Under the pieces are notes generated by a model. It ran no database searches, was not told where the DNA came from, and worked only from the letters and a program-made list of their open reading frames with translations. Positions 47,664-56,395 of a DNA stretch of 60,001 nucleotides are shown here, piece after piece. Positions within the stretch are counted from its first letter, which is position 1; every line of letters starts with the position of its first letter. The stretch is from a virus. A program made the translations under genes and the position numbers. The DNA lies in IMG/VR virus record IMGVR_UViG_3300028610_001416, positions 1 through 60,001 of that record. One strand, 5' to 3'.

Positions 47664-47677
47664 TATGTCCAAGGATG

Positions 47678-47719
47678 CCTGTCTGTCGAGTGTTCGACAA
47701 TGTTCCCTATTGAGACAGG
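47678..47719 (+). ncRNA. Small three-way-junction RNA
   Basis: CCTGTCT (47678-47684) pairs with AGACAGG (47713-47719), enclosing GTCGA-GTGT-TCGAC (47685-47698) and AAT..ATT around GTTCCCT (47699-47711). It is followed at once by a terminator-like hairpin. Confidence 0.5.
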
Positions 47720-47724
47720 ATGTA

Positions 47725-47750
47725 AGGCCAAGGAGGGCCTGCTTATTTTT
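47725..47750 (+). terminator. Terminator-like hairpin with AAGGAG loop
   Basis: AGGCC (47725-47729) pairs with GGCCT (47736-47740) around AAGGAG, then GCTTATTTTT. Weaker than the terminator at 15707, which has the same loop. It would end the replication transcript before the late genes. Confidence 0.6.
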
Positions 47751-47954
47751 AGAAACAATAACAAACCAAGGATAACTGCTTAGCAGCAAAAGGAAAAAAT
47801 AGTGCCACTTAAAAAATTTTTAATCCAGTAGTCGAAAAGGCTTATAGCATTTCTCGGGAACCTTCCTAAAAGATTATTTTACATTCCCATATTCCGTGTT
47901 TACTCTGTATAAGGCTAATTAATAAATTCATATTTGACAAGGAAGTCAAGTGAT
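47751..47954 (+). other. Gene-free stretch before terS
   Basis: About 200 AT-rich bases. I see no gene, no clear sigma70 promoter and no strong hairpin. A late promoter is expected here but is not recognisable. Confidence 0.4.
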
Positions 47955-48431
47955 GTGAAAAAGCAATCAAAGAAGAAAAAGGAAACATCGAATAAATCAA
48001 CGCGGGAAAGAGTAAGAAAAGCACTGCAAAAATCTTCTCCGAAAAAGAAAGCAATTGCCAAGAAGTCTGAGAATAGTAACGGTAAAAAGAAACCTATTAA
48101 TAATGGTAAGAAAAAGGGTGTTAAAAGGAATAGAAAAGGGCAAATAGTTATAGGTTCTAAGTCTAACAGCCCTGGTAGGCCTAAAGGAACTACTGATAAG
48201 CTTGGAAAGTTACTTACGGCCGTGGCAAGAGTTGAGAGTACACTTAACAAAAACTTGCTTGACCACTTTGTTAAGAGAGCTTTTAAGTCTGATACTGTTT
48301 TAATTGCTATGATGAAAAAGATGCACCCAGACCTTAAGTCGATTGAACAGGTTACACTTCCAACTGATGCAGTATCGGATATGGAAGCTGCAAAGTGGAG
48401 AGAAGAATTTAGGGAACGTTTTCAGGATTGA
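47955..48431 (+). CDS. Terminase small subunit (putative)
   Basis: 158 aa from GTG at 47955, which has AAGGAAG 9 bases upstream; TTG at 47934 is an alternative. Residues 1-65 are Lys/Ser-rich, then SPGRPKGTTDKLGKLLTAV begins a helical part with KKMHPDLKSIEQ at the end. Its position before terL and its basic N-terminus support a DNA-binding small terminase. The family match is weak. Confidence 0.55.
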   Translation: MKKQSKKKKETSNKSTRERVRKALQKSSPKKKAIAKKSENSNGKKKPINNGKKKGVKRNRKGQIVIGSKSNSPGRPKGTTDKLGKLLTAVARVESTLNKNLLDHFVKRAFKSDTVLIAMMKKMHPDLKSIEQVTLPTDAVSDMEAAKWREEFRERFQD

Positions 48432-48434
48432 TTA

Positions 48435-48608
48435 ATGAGTGCTCCAGAAAGATATGAAGAGTGTACGAAAAAGAAGCATTGTCAATCTCCTACGTTTCTT
48501 GAATGCTGTGGTATTAGGCACTGTATTGAATGCCCAGGTAGAGACGATTGTGGATGTATAGACTGTCCAAAGGTATTAGAAATAAGAGATTGGATTGATT
48601 GTTCATGA
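48435..48608 (+). CDS. Small Cys-rich protein
   Basis: 57 aa with ten Cys (YEECTKKKHC, FLECCGIRHC, IECPGRDDCGCIDC). Overlaps terL by 4 bases. Probably binds zinc; it may be made in a fixed ratio with TerL. Confidence 0.55.
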   Translation: MSAPERYEECTKKKHCQSPTFLECCGIRHCIECPGRDDCGCIDCPKVLEIRDWIDCS

Positions 48609-49921
48609 AAGCAGCAGCGTTGGAACACTTTACACTGGATGAGTTAAAGAGTGCAGGTAAAGCACTTGTTACCTATACACCTCTTGGTCCTATGCAAAAA
48701 GCGTTTCATAAGTCTCTTGCTGCAATCAAATGGTTGATTGGTGGTAATCAGTCCAGCAAGACATATACTAATATGATGGACTTGGCTTTGCTTGCATTGG
48801 ATTACCATCCAGCACGTTTTCGTCCTCGTGGTGTTCATTGGTGTGCTATTGAAAGTTGGGAGCAGGTACGAGATATTTTGTGGGAAGGAAATCTTAAAGA
48901 TTTTATACCAGCACACTCTATTTATGATATTGACTACGGTATGCAGAGGGTGCCCAAAAGAGTATTTCTAAAGAATGGGCATCGCATAGAGTTCAAAGCA
49001 TTTAACCAAGGCAGAGAGTTGTTTCAGGGTAGGAAGGTAGATTCTATTCATTGTGATGAGCAGTGCCATCATGATTTTGTAGGTATATTGGAAGAGATGC
49101 AGGCAAGGTTGTTAGCAAAGGAGGGTTATTTAAGTTGGGGGATGACACCTATTGTGCCTCAGCCTGAGTTAGAGGAGAGGATAGAGGATTTGCCTGAGGA
49201 TGATGAGACGTTTCAAATTAACTTAAATGATAATCGTATAAGTAAGGGTGGTTATATACCAGACAAACGTATTGACCAAATGATTAATGAATGGCCAGTG
49301 GAAACACAGGCTACGAGGATAGCGGGAGAGTTCGCAAGCTTCTACGGTGCAGTGTACAAAACCTACAGTAGAAGGGTGCATGTTATTCCACCGTTTAGGA
49401 TTCCAAAGGAATGGAGGAAGTGGAGAAGTGTTGACTTTGGTTTTACTAATCCTTTCTGTTGTTTGTGGCTGGCAAAAGACCCTGATGAGAATTGGTATGT
49501 TTACCGTGAGTATTATAGAGCACAGACAGGTATTGATGAGCATATCAGAATGATAAAGGTTCTTAGCAGAGGTGAGAAGTATGTTGACAATTGGGCTGAC
49601 CCTGAGAATGCAGGTGATAGGGCAGCTATGAGGAGGGCAGGGATTAGGACAAGGGCTGCAAAGAAGGATATTGCCAGAGGGGTAGAGCTTGTGCAGAGCA
49701 AGCTTAAAATTAAAGGTGATGGCAGACCCAGTCTGTTTATTCTTAGAACGTGTCCCAATACTGCCAGAGAGATGGCAAGTTATCGTTATCCAAAAGGAAC
49801 TAATCTTAAGAATCCTAAGGATATACCAGTACAGGTAAAAGACCATGCAATAGATGCTTTGCGGTATGGTCTTAATTCAGTGGATGGAAAACAAAAGAAG
49901 GGACGTGTTTACGCGGCTTAA
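48605..49921 (+). CDS. terL: Terminase large subunit
   Basis: 438 aa from the ATG at 48605. Walker A is GGNQSSKTYT (residues 46-55), Walker B region is SIHCDEQCHHDF (about 155-165), and the nuclease domain starts at WRSVDFGFTNPFCCLW (about 275-290) with Asp of the RNase H-like site, then ADPENAG. It packages DNA into proheads and cuts it. Confidence 0.9.
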   Translation: MKAAALEHFTLDELKSAGKALVTYTPLGPMQKAFHKSLAAIKWLIGGNQSSKTYTNMMDLALLALDYHPARFRPRGVHWCAIESWEQVRDILWEGNLKDFIPAHSIYDIDYGMQRVPKRVFLKNGHRIEFKAFNQGRELFQGRKVDSIHCDEQCHHDFVGILEEMQARLLAKEGYLSWGMTPIVPQPELEERIEDLPEDDETFQINLNDNRISKGGYIPDKRIDQMINEWPVETQATRIAGEFASFYGAVYKTYSRRVHVIPPFRIPKEWRKWRSVDFGFTNPFCCLWLAKDPDENWYVYREYYRAQTGIDEHIRMIKVLSRGEKYVDNWADPENAGDRAAMRRAGIRTRAAKKDIARGVELVQSKLKIKGDGRPSLFILRTCPNTAREMASYRYPKGTNLKNPKDIPVQVKDHAIDALRYGLNSVDGKQKKGRVYAA

Positions 49922-49939
49922 TGTATAGGAGATATTAGA

Positions 49940-50185
49940 ATGGCAAAGTGCATAATTGTAAAAGATGTTTGTATAGGTGATTTAGCTGCTATGCAGACAG
50001 CGGTTACCAATGCTGGTGGAACGTTCGTTAAGCATAGCACAGTCAACTTGAATTTTGAGGCAGTGTTTACTACAGATGCAGCCTGTGCGATTTTTCATGC
50101 TGCTGCAATAGTTATTGACCCTTTGTATGCAGATGCTGATGAAGACCCGCTTCAGGCATTGAACGTTCTTGAAGGCAAGGTATAA
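49940..50185 (+). CDS. Hypothetical 81-aa protein
   Basis: GGAGATATT upstream. Ala-rich mixed alpha-beta sequence opening MAKCIIVKDVCIGDLAAMQT. Between terL and portal. Function unknown. Confidence 0.5.
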   Translation: MAKCIIVKDVCIGDLAAMQTAVTNAGGTFVKHSTVNLNFEAVFTTDAACAIFHAAAIVIDPLYADADEDPLQALNVLEGKV

Positions 50186-50215
50186 AACGTATATAGGCTT
50201 TGAAGGAGAAGCAAA

Positions 50216-50419
50216 ATGAATTTGAAAGTAAATGGAATGCTGGGAGTAGCAATTCCAGATGAGGTTATGAAAAAGAAAGGATTGTCTGGCAAATCTCCAT
50301 CTGAAGTTGTACAGGCTATAGAAGGGTATTTGAACGAGGCAGTTTTTCCAAAAATTAAGAAAGCAGAAGGTATGGATGTTTACATTCGGTTGAACACCGA
50401 AGGTATAAGAGCAGGATAA
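50216..50419 (+). CDS. Hypothetical 67-aa protein
   Basis: GAAGGAGAAGC upstream. Basic, with a KSPSEVVQAIEGYLNEA helix. Function unknown. Confidence 0.5.
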   Translation: MNLKVNGMLGVAIPDEVMKKKGLSGKSPSEVVQAIEGYLNEAVFPKIKKAEGMDVYIRLNTEGIRAG

Positions 50420-50426
50420 CAAAAAA

Positions 50427-50558
50427 ATGAGAGGTGCTTGGAAAAGAATATGGGCGAAGATTAAGGAATGGTATTGTCCTTGTACTCATGGCTTGCCTCC
50501 AGTGACTGATTTCCCTTCAATGCCTAAAGTAAAGCCCCCAAGGAAAGATAATGGGTAA
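50427..50558 (+). CDS. Possible 43-aa protein
   Basis: Starts 7 bases after the previous stop with no clear ribosome site. Trp-rich and basic N-terminus (MRGAWKRIWAKIKEWYCPC) with two Cys, then Pro-rich end. Could be membrane-active; unproven. Confidence 0.35.
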   Translation: MRGAWKRIWAKIKEWYCPCTHGLPPVTDFPSMPKVKPPRKDNG

Positions 50559-50582
50559 AATAATATCTTAGGAGAATAGATT

Positions 50583-50798
50583 ATGATTACAGAAGTACAA
50601 ATTACAGAAGGGGGCGTAGAGACATTCTATGCTCAGCATTGTCCATCAGGAATGAATTTGCAGGAGTGGTTAGAGAAATTAGTGCGAGATGTTATACTTG
50701 CTCCTGCAAACATGCGAAGGTTGCAAGTTCCTGGTTCAGTGTTAAGCATTGATAGACGTAATGTCACTTCGATTACAGTGACACGAGATGCCAATTAG
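50583..50798 (+). CDS. Hypothetical 71-aa protein
   Basis: GGAGAATAGATT upstream. Beta-alpha sequence opening MITEVQITEGGVETFYAQHC. Function unknown. Confidence 0.5.
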   Translation: MITEVQITEGGVETFYAQHCPSGMNLQEWLEKLVRDVILAPANMRRLQVPGSVLSIDRRNVTSITVTRDAN

Positions 50799-50811
50799 CT
50801 GAGAGGTAGTA

Positions 50812-51000
50812 ATGATACCTAAAGTTCATGTTCATGTCTATAAGGTGACGGCAAAAGCAGAGGTGGAATTTGACCATGCCAATGAAGCCTCTCTTGAGCA
50901 GCGTAGAGCAAAAGCTTTAGAAATGGCAAAGGCAGGTAAGATACCATTTCAAAAATCTGATTGTGAATTTATAGCTTTGGGGTTTTATGGCGATGGCTAA
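50812..51000 (+). CDS. Hypothetical 62-aa protein
   Basis: GAGAGGTAGT upstream. Overlaps the portal start by 14 bases. Opens MIPKVHVHVYKVTAKAEVEF, then an Ala/Lys helix. Function unknown. Confidence 0.5.
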   Translation: MIPKVHVHVYKVTAKAEVEFDHANEASLEQRRAKALEMAKAGKIPFQKSDCEFIALGFYGDG

Positions 51001-52375
51001 GAAAGAGAAACCAAAAAAGGGTAGTGTGTACATTGAGACAACTAAAGGTGTCTTTCCGTTTGAGATGTTGAGGAAAGCTGAAGTCAAAAACAAAAGCACT
51101 TCTCAGCAGCTTGCAAGCGTTCAGAAATGGATGACGCTGAATAATCTGATAGCTCCACCTTATCCGCCTATGGCTCTTCTTACCTTGTACGAGTCTAATT
51201 CTATATTCTGGCGTTGTGTCAATCAGCTTGCAATTGATGTGGCAGGTCTTGGTTGGAGCTTAAAGGTTCGGCAGGATAAGAAGGATAATGAAGGGGAGTT
51301 GAAAAGGATTAATGATTTCCTAATTCGACCTAACCCTGAGGATTCTTTCCGTGCTATATTAAAGCGGCTCTTGATTGACTGGGGCAGCATTGGCTGGTTT
51401 GGTTTGGAGGTTGCAAAGAACAACAAGGGTGATATAGTAGATATATACCACGTGCCTGGACATACTTTGAAGGTGCATAAGTCAAAGGAAAAGTATGCCC
51501 AAGTTAGGAACAATAAGAGGACGTGGTTTAAGAGGTATGGAGAGGAAAAGAATATCTCTGCTAAGACGGGTGAGGAGATGAAGGGTAGGGGTAGAGGTAA
51601 GGCCAACGAATTGATATTCTATAAAAACTATTATCCAAAATCTGACTATTACGGCGTACCCAATATTATTTCAGCAGTGGGTGATGTAATAGGTTTGATA
51701 GGATTGCGAGATTACAATTTGGCTTTCTTTGAGAACTTTGGAGTACCAGCTGCACTAATCGTTCTGGAGGGTGATTGGGAGGAGGGTTCGCAAAAGACGG
51801 TAAGTGATTTCTTAAACAAGGAGCTTAAGGGTACTGAAAATGCCCACAGGACTTTGGTAGTGGAGCAGCCAGAGAATTGTAAGTTTAGTTATACTAAGCT
51901 TGGTGTTGACGTAAAGGAGGGCAGCTTCAAGTTATATGAGAAAGCAAGGCAGGAAGATATCTTAGTTGCGTATTCTATGCCACCTGAGAGAATTGGAATA
52001 AGAGTAGTGGGGAAACTTGGTGGTAATGTTGCGGAAGAAGCCACCAAAGTTTATGTACTAAGTGTAGTTGAACCTTTGCAGTTGGATATGGAGGATTTGA
52101 TAAACAATAAGCTTTTGCAGTCTGAGATATATGAGTTCAAGTTTAACGACATAGATACACGCGACCTTGACCTTTTAGTGAAGAGGCTTGGTTATATGAT
52201 AGAGCGAGGAATGAAAACTCCCAATGATGCAATAAATGAATTGGGAGGTAAGCCTTATGTAAATGGAGACAAGTATTATATGATGTCAAGTCTCGTACCA
52301 GCTGGTGAACCTAATCCTGAAGATGCGTTTGCAAAAGAGCAAGAGGAAATTTTAGATGGAATTTCAGATACATAA
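50987..52375 (+). CDS. Portal protein
   Basis: 462 aa (ATG at 50993 also possible). It has the portal pattern: IAPPYPPMALLTLYESNSIF, CVNQLAIDVAGLGW, NPEDSFRAILKRLLID, and later QEDILVAYSMPPERIGI and EEATKVYVLSVVEPL. It forms the ring through which DNA enters the head. Found directly downstream of terL-region genes. Confidence 0.85.
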   Translation: MAMAKKEKPKKGSVYIETTKGVFPFEMLRKAEVKNKSTSQQLASVQKWMTLNNLIAPPYPPMALLTLYESNSIFWRCVNQLAIDVAGLGWSLKVRQDKKDNEGELKRINDFLIRPNPEDSFRAILKRLLIDWGSIGWFGLEVAKNNKGDIVDIYHVPGHTLKVHKSKEKYAQVRNNKRTWFKRYGEEKNISAKTGEEMKGRGRGKANELIFYKNYYPKSDYYGVPNIISAVGDVIGLIGLRDYNLAFFENFGVPAALIVLEGDWEEGSQKTVSDFLNKELKGTENAHRTLVVEQPENCKFSYTKLGVDVKEGSFKLYEKARQEDILVAYSMPPERIGIRVVGKLGGNVAEEATKVYVLSVVEPLQLDMEDLINNKLLQSEIYEFKFNDIDTRDLDLLVKRLGYMIERGMKTPNDAINELGGKPYVNGDKYYMMSSLVPAGEPNPEDAFAKEQEEILDGISDT

Positions 52376-52589
52376 ATGTAATGAGTGTGGTATGGAGTTT
52401 GAAGTAGCTTGTCAGTCGGAGTTAGACAAGAAGCTTAGAGAGCATAAGTGTCAACTGATTACTGGAAAGGTTGAGAGAACAGTACAGCTTCAACAATCTC
52501 TAATGGATTGTTTTGTGCATGATACTGCTGTCAATAGAATTGAGGAACACAATTTTGATGAATTAATTAAGCAAGGAATGATTGTGTAG
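52356..52589 (+). CDS. Small zinc-finger-like protein
   Basis: 77 aa, overlapping the portal end. FQIHKCNECGMEFEVAC and LREHKCQLI give a C2-type Cys/His arrangement. Unknown role. Confidence 0.5.
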   Translation: MEFQIHKCNECGMEFEVACQSELDKKLREHKCQLITGKVERTVQLQQSLMDCFVHDTAVNRIEEHNFDELIKQGMIV

Positions 52590-52599
52590 GAGATTCAAA

Positions 52600-53043
52600 A
52601 TGAGTAAGTTATTAACAAGGTTGCTTTTAAGTTTGTTAATGTTCACACCAGCACCAGAAATTAATCCGGGCGAGCCGTTTGTCTTTGACCCTGCCTTATG
52701 TCCCAGTTCTGCGATGTTAGCAGTGATAATACCTGTGGGGGTTACGCATAATGGTGAACTGGATGTCGGTGAAGAGGATGGTGAGAGTATTACTTTTGCG
52801 ACTTCACTGATAACGATTGACCCTATCGGAGTAACTGTACTTGATACGTCTGACCCACGATTTCCTAATGCAGTGGTTCACACTCACAAATGGACATGGA
52901 CTCCTGATATTACTAATGTAGGTTTGAATTATATAAATGTAAAGGTTATGGATTCTTGGGGTGCTTCTGACCCTAACAGTATAAGGACTATTGTGGTATT
53001 GGTGAAAGTGAATAGACCGCCAGTCATTGTTGGTTGTAGGTAA
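52600..53043 (+). CDS. Secreted or structural Ig/cadherin-like protein
   Basis: 147 aa from the ATG at 52600, behind TAGGAGATT. A hydrophobic N-terminus (LLTRLLLSLLMFTPA) precedes a cadherin-like or Ig-like beta domain (NGELDVGEEDGESITFAT, WTWTPDITNVGLN, RPPVIVGC). Unusual between portal and MuF genes; may decorate the head. Confidence 0.5.
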   Translation: MSKLLTRLLLSLLMFTPAPEINPGEPFVFDPALCPSSAMLAVIIPVGVTHNGELDVGEEDGESITFATSLITIDPIGVTVLDTSDPRFPNAVVHTHKWTWTPDITNVGLNYINVKVMDSWGASDPNSIRTIVVLVKVNRPPVIVGCR

Positions 53044-53046
53044 ATA

Positions 53047-54411
53047 ATGAAAACTCAGACTGTTCTTGATAACCTGTTGGATAGGAACGAGAGAATACTT
53101 CGTGTTCCTTTGCAGGTGTGGATGGAGTTTGCCAATGGGCGAATACGAGGAAGCTTAAAAGGCAAATTCAAAAAGGACATCACTACGGAATTAACAGATT
53201 GGGAATTCATCGAAAGCAAAGGTGCAAAGACACTGAAGCCTGCCTCATTAAAGATAATGCAGACAGGTGGTAATGTTGCATATAGGCAGCTGGCTATTGT
53301 TGGCAGTTTTGATGTCTTGAATGTTAGGGCAGTCAAGGCAGCGGAGAAGTTTTGTGCAAAGCTTGTTAGGGAGGTTACTGCTAATACCAAGGAAGGTATT
53401 AGAGTTTTTATCCGTGAAGGAGTTAAGGCGGGTAAGTCAATGCCTAAGATTGCTAAGGAGCTTCGTCCTGTTATAGGGCTTACTGAAAAGCAATCGCTGG
53501 CAATTTCTAATTATCGTAAAAGGCTTGAGGCAAAGGAACCTAAGCTTACAGTAACACAAGTTGATAAAAAGGTGACAAGGCAAACTAACAAGGCTCATCG
53601 CTTACGAGCAGAGAACATCGCTCGAACTGAGACAGCAAGGGCACAGAACATAGGTTACTGTCAAGGACTTGAAGAGGTGGGTGTTGCTGAAGCAGAGTTT
53701 CGTATATCAGCTGCTGATTACTGTGAAGAGTGTGAGGCATTAGATAAGACGAGATATGCAGTTGGTGAGGCTGGTGCAGTAATCCCTGTCCATCCAAGGT
53801 GTCGATGTGCGATGCTGCCTGTGGTAGATAACAAAGTGATTTCTGAGCAATTAAAAAATCCTCATCCAAAGCTGGTGAAAAAGAAGCTGGCTAAAATTGA
53901 ACCAGTTGAACCACCGGAGGAGCTGATAAGCTTGAAGAGGTTTACCGATGAGAATAAAGATGGTGAGGTTGCTATGGCTATCAGTCAGCAATTGCGTGAA
54001 TTTTACTTTGAACAATTGACCTTGAGAAGTTTTGGCGAAATGGAGAATGCAGTACTTACATATGATTCTACTCGTTATTTGGCGGTTATTGATGGTGTGA
54101 TGGTTGGTGCTGTTTCGTTTCATTATGATGAATTGGACGAGCTTGTTTACATAGACCATACAGGTACTTTAGATGCCCCGAAAGGCACTGGTGCAGAATT
54201 GGTAAGAGCTGTGGTTGGTGCTGCTTCTGCTTTTAAGGTAGGAATAAATTTTGAAGCAACTCTTGATAGTGTTGGGTTTTGGGAGAGGCTTGGATTCATA
54301 CCAACCAAGAAAGTTTCATATGTTTTTGAAACAAGCTACAAAAGAATAGAGCAGATAAAAGAGGCACTTGGAACCGTTGGTAGAGTACTTGATAGAATTG
54401 GAGTATCATAA
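53047..54411 (+). CDS. MuF/SPP1 gp7-like head protein with C-terminal GNAT domain
   Basis: 454 aa. Residues about 190-280 are the MuF domain: ENIARTETARAQNIGYCQGL, YCEECEALD and VIPVHPRCRCAMLPV. Residues about 310-430 resemble a GNAT acetyltransferase: YLAVIDGVMVGAVSFHYD, then DAPKGTGAELVRAVVGAAS (CoA-binding loop) and SVGFWERLGFIP. MuF proteins can carry effector domains. The GNAT part may modify a host or virion protein. Confidence 0.7.
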   Translation: MKTQTVLDNLLDRNERILRVPLQVWMEFANGRIRGSLKGKFKKDITTELTDWEFIESKGAKTLKPASLKIMQTGGNVAYRQLAIVGSFDVLNVRAVKAAEKFCAKLVREVTANTKEGIRVFIREGVKAGKSMPKIAKELRPVIGLTEKQSLAISNYRKRLEAKEPKLTVTQVDKKVTRQTNKAHRLRAENIARTETARAQNIGYCQGLEEVGVAEAEFRISAADYCEECEALDKTRYAVGEAGAVIPVHPRCRCAMLPVVDNKVISEQLKNPHPKLVKKKLAKIEPVEPPEELISLKRFTDENKDGEVAMAISQQLREFYFEQLTLRSFGEMENAVLTYDSTRYLAVIDGVMVGAVSFHYDELDELVYIDHTGTLDAPKGTGAELVRAVVGAASAFKVGINFEATLDSVGFWERLGFIPTKKVSYVFETSYKRIEQIKEALGTVGRVLDRIGVS

Positions 54412-54412
54412 T

Positions 54413-55342
54413 ATGAGTATGAGAATAGAAGAAATAACTAAGAAACGTCTTTCCAAAGTACCTGATTTGGAGTTGAAGCAATTGCAGTACAGATTTACTA
54501 AGTACTGGGACAATCATTTTAAGTCTAACAATAAAGAGATGGTGGGTTGTTTCACTCGTGGGGGTTTCATTTCTAAGTATAGGATGCTCTTGAGCGAGCT
54601 ATCTTCTTCTAAGCGGAGTTTAGAGTGCAGTACTTGTGCCATTGATAGGGAAGCTTTCAGACAGACCATGCAAGTAAAAAAGGATGGGTTTGATGTTGCT
54701 GTGCTTGAAGAACTTATTATGCAAAAGTGTTTTGTTTTTATTGATAAAGATTTTGCAAAGGCAGATGAAGTCAATATTACAATACAGTTGAGTGAAGATG
54801 AGCCCAATCTAAAATTGGAGGAGATTCTTACTGAGGTATTTAAGGAGCAGGATAAGGAAGTTGTTTTTACATATCAAACTGATTTTGAAGGAACGTGCTT
54901 GCCCTTGTATGAATTAGGGCTGCGTCCCGTAAAGAAGTTAGAAGAGTTGATTATAAAGAAGGATGGAGAGTGTGAGCAGTTTGATGAACCTATTGAAATT
55001 ATTCTTCCAGTTGTGAAAGGAGACGAACATATCGTCTATGGTATTGTGTATGAACCCGATACCAAAGATGCACAAGGAGACCAAGCTACTGCTGCGGAGA
55101 TTAAAAAAGCAGCATATGATTTTATGGAGCACTGCCAGGATTTTAAGGTTATGCACAAGGGCAAGAAAGTCAAGATAAAGATACTGGAAAACTATATAGC
55201 CCCCGTCAATTTTTCGATTGGCAAACGAAAGGTCAAGAAAGGTTCGTGGGTACTTGTTACCAGAGTGCTTGACAAAGATGTGTGGAAAGATATAAAAGCT
55301 GGCAAGCTCACAGGGTATAGAGGCTATGCGAAGATTGAGTAA
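54413..55342 (+). CDS. XkdF-like prohead protease domain protein
   Basis: 309 aa from the ATG at 54413. The C-terminal part (VYGIVYEPDTKDAQGDQATA; KVMHKGKKVKIKILENYIAP; LDKDVWKDIKAGKLTGYRG) matches the XkdF/peptidase S78-type domain. The N-terminal half is helical with a few Cys. It probably processes the scaffold or capsid. Confidence 0.7.
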   Translation: MSMRIEEITKKRLSKVPDLELKQLQYRFTKYWDNHFKSNNKEMVGCFTRGGFISKYRMLLSELSSSKRSLECSTCAIDREAFRQTMQVKKDGFDVAVLEELIMQKCFVFIDKDFAKADEVNITIQLSEDEPNLKLEEILTEVFKEQDKEVVFTYQTDFEGTCLPLYELGLRPVKKLEELIIKKDGECEQFDEPIEIILPVVKGDEHIVYGIVYEPDTKDAQGDQATAAEIKKAAYDFMEHCQDFKVMHKGKKVKIKILENYIAPVNFSIGKRKVKKGSWVLVTRVLDKDVWKDIKAGKLTGYRGYAKIE

Positions 55343-55355
55343 AGGAGAAAAACGT

Positions 55356-56333
55356 ATGGCAAAACAAAAACCAAGTGGAAATTTGAAAGACATAAGAATA
55401 CATGAAGTTTCGATGGTTGATTTGCCTGCAAACAAAATACCATTTTTATTCTTCAAACAAGAAGGTGTTAAGCAGGCACAACTTGCAAAAGCAAAAAAGA
55501 AAATTAAAATTGAGATAGAAAGTAACGGTTTGGTAGGTGGAACTACTGTGGCAGTTAACGGGGATAAGTTGGGACAGCTGAAGAGTTTTGATTTCAGCTT
55601 CTATGGGAATGACCCAAAATCGACAGTCCATGCTTCTTATTCCAAAGAAACTTCGTCCACAGATGGTTTCAGTCGTATCGAGACTTACTATCTTAGCAAA
55701 GGAGTAATTGCTATGACTAAGGAAATGTTGAAAGTTCTACAAGAGTACCTTGGTACAGAAGAGATTGACTTCGAGAAAAAGGTCGACGAGGAAGAAGTTC
55801 AGAAAGCCTTGGTGCTTATTACTAAGCATTACAAGGAAAGCTTCCCCCAAGACTTGGTAGACGCGGTCGGTGTTCTCGCTAAATGTGCCAGTGGAGGTTA
55901 CGACGTGAAAGAAAAGGGACAGCTTGAGAAAGCAGGTGCAAAGTTCTCGAAGGATGTTCTTAAGAAACTGGAGGCTGTTATTGCTGCCGTAAAAGCTTTA
56001 GAAGGAATAATGGAAAGCAAACAGTCTACAGAGAAGGTGACAAGTGGTAGTGAAGAGATGGCTGGGCTTAAAAAGCAAATAGCTGAGCTGAGCAAAACTA
56101 TTACTAAGCTGGGTAAGCCTTCGGAGAAACCTGCTGACGACGATTCCGAAGCTGGGAAGCTCGCCAAAGATTTGAAAGCTATTTCGGAACGAGTTAAGAA
56201 GATGGAGGAAGCTGGTGTCACCAAGGGAACCATAGACGGTCAAGATGGTGACGGCGATGGTGATGTGAAAAAGGGAGCGGGTGAGGATGGTGAGGTACTC
56301 TGGCCCTCGTTGAAAGTACTGGACGAAGATTAG
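55356..56333 (+). CDS. Scaffold-like/capsid assembly protein
   Basis: 325 aa from the ATG at 55356 (AAAGGAGAAA upstream). The N-terminus (IRIHEVSMVDLPANKIPFLF) is of the type found directly after XkdF domains, then a beta-rich part. The last 120 residues are a coiled coil (LKKQIAELSKTITKLGKPSE) with an acidic end. It lies between protease and capsid genes. Confidence 0.65.
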   Translation: MAKQKPSGNLKDIRIHEVSMVDLPANKIPFLFFKQEGVKQAQLAKAKKKIKIEIESNGLVGGTTVAVNGDKLGQLKSFDFSFYGNDPKSTVHASYSKETSSTDGFSRIETYYLSKGVIAMTKEMLKVLQEYLGTEEIDFEKKVDEEEVQKALVLITKHYKESFPQDLVDAVGVLAKCASGGYDVKEKGQLEKAGAKFSKDVLKKLEAVIAAVKALEGIMESKQSTEKVTSGSEEMAGLKKQIAELSKTITKLGKPSEKPADDDSEAGKLAKDLKAISERVKKMEEAGVTKGTIDGQDGDGDGDVKKGAGEDGEVLWPSLKVLDED

Positions 56334-56395
56334 TAGGAAACGGCCAGGGTATATGTAGTTAGAAAAATTGTTGGTAAATAAAAGGAGTACACACA

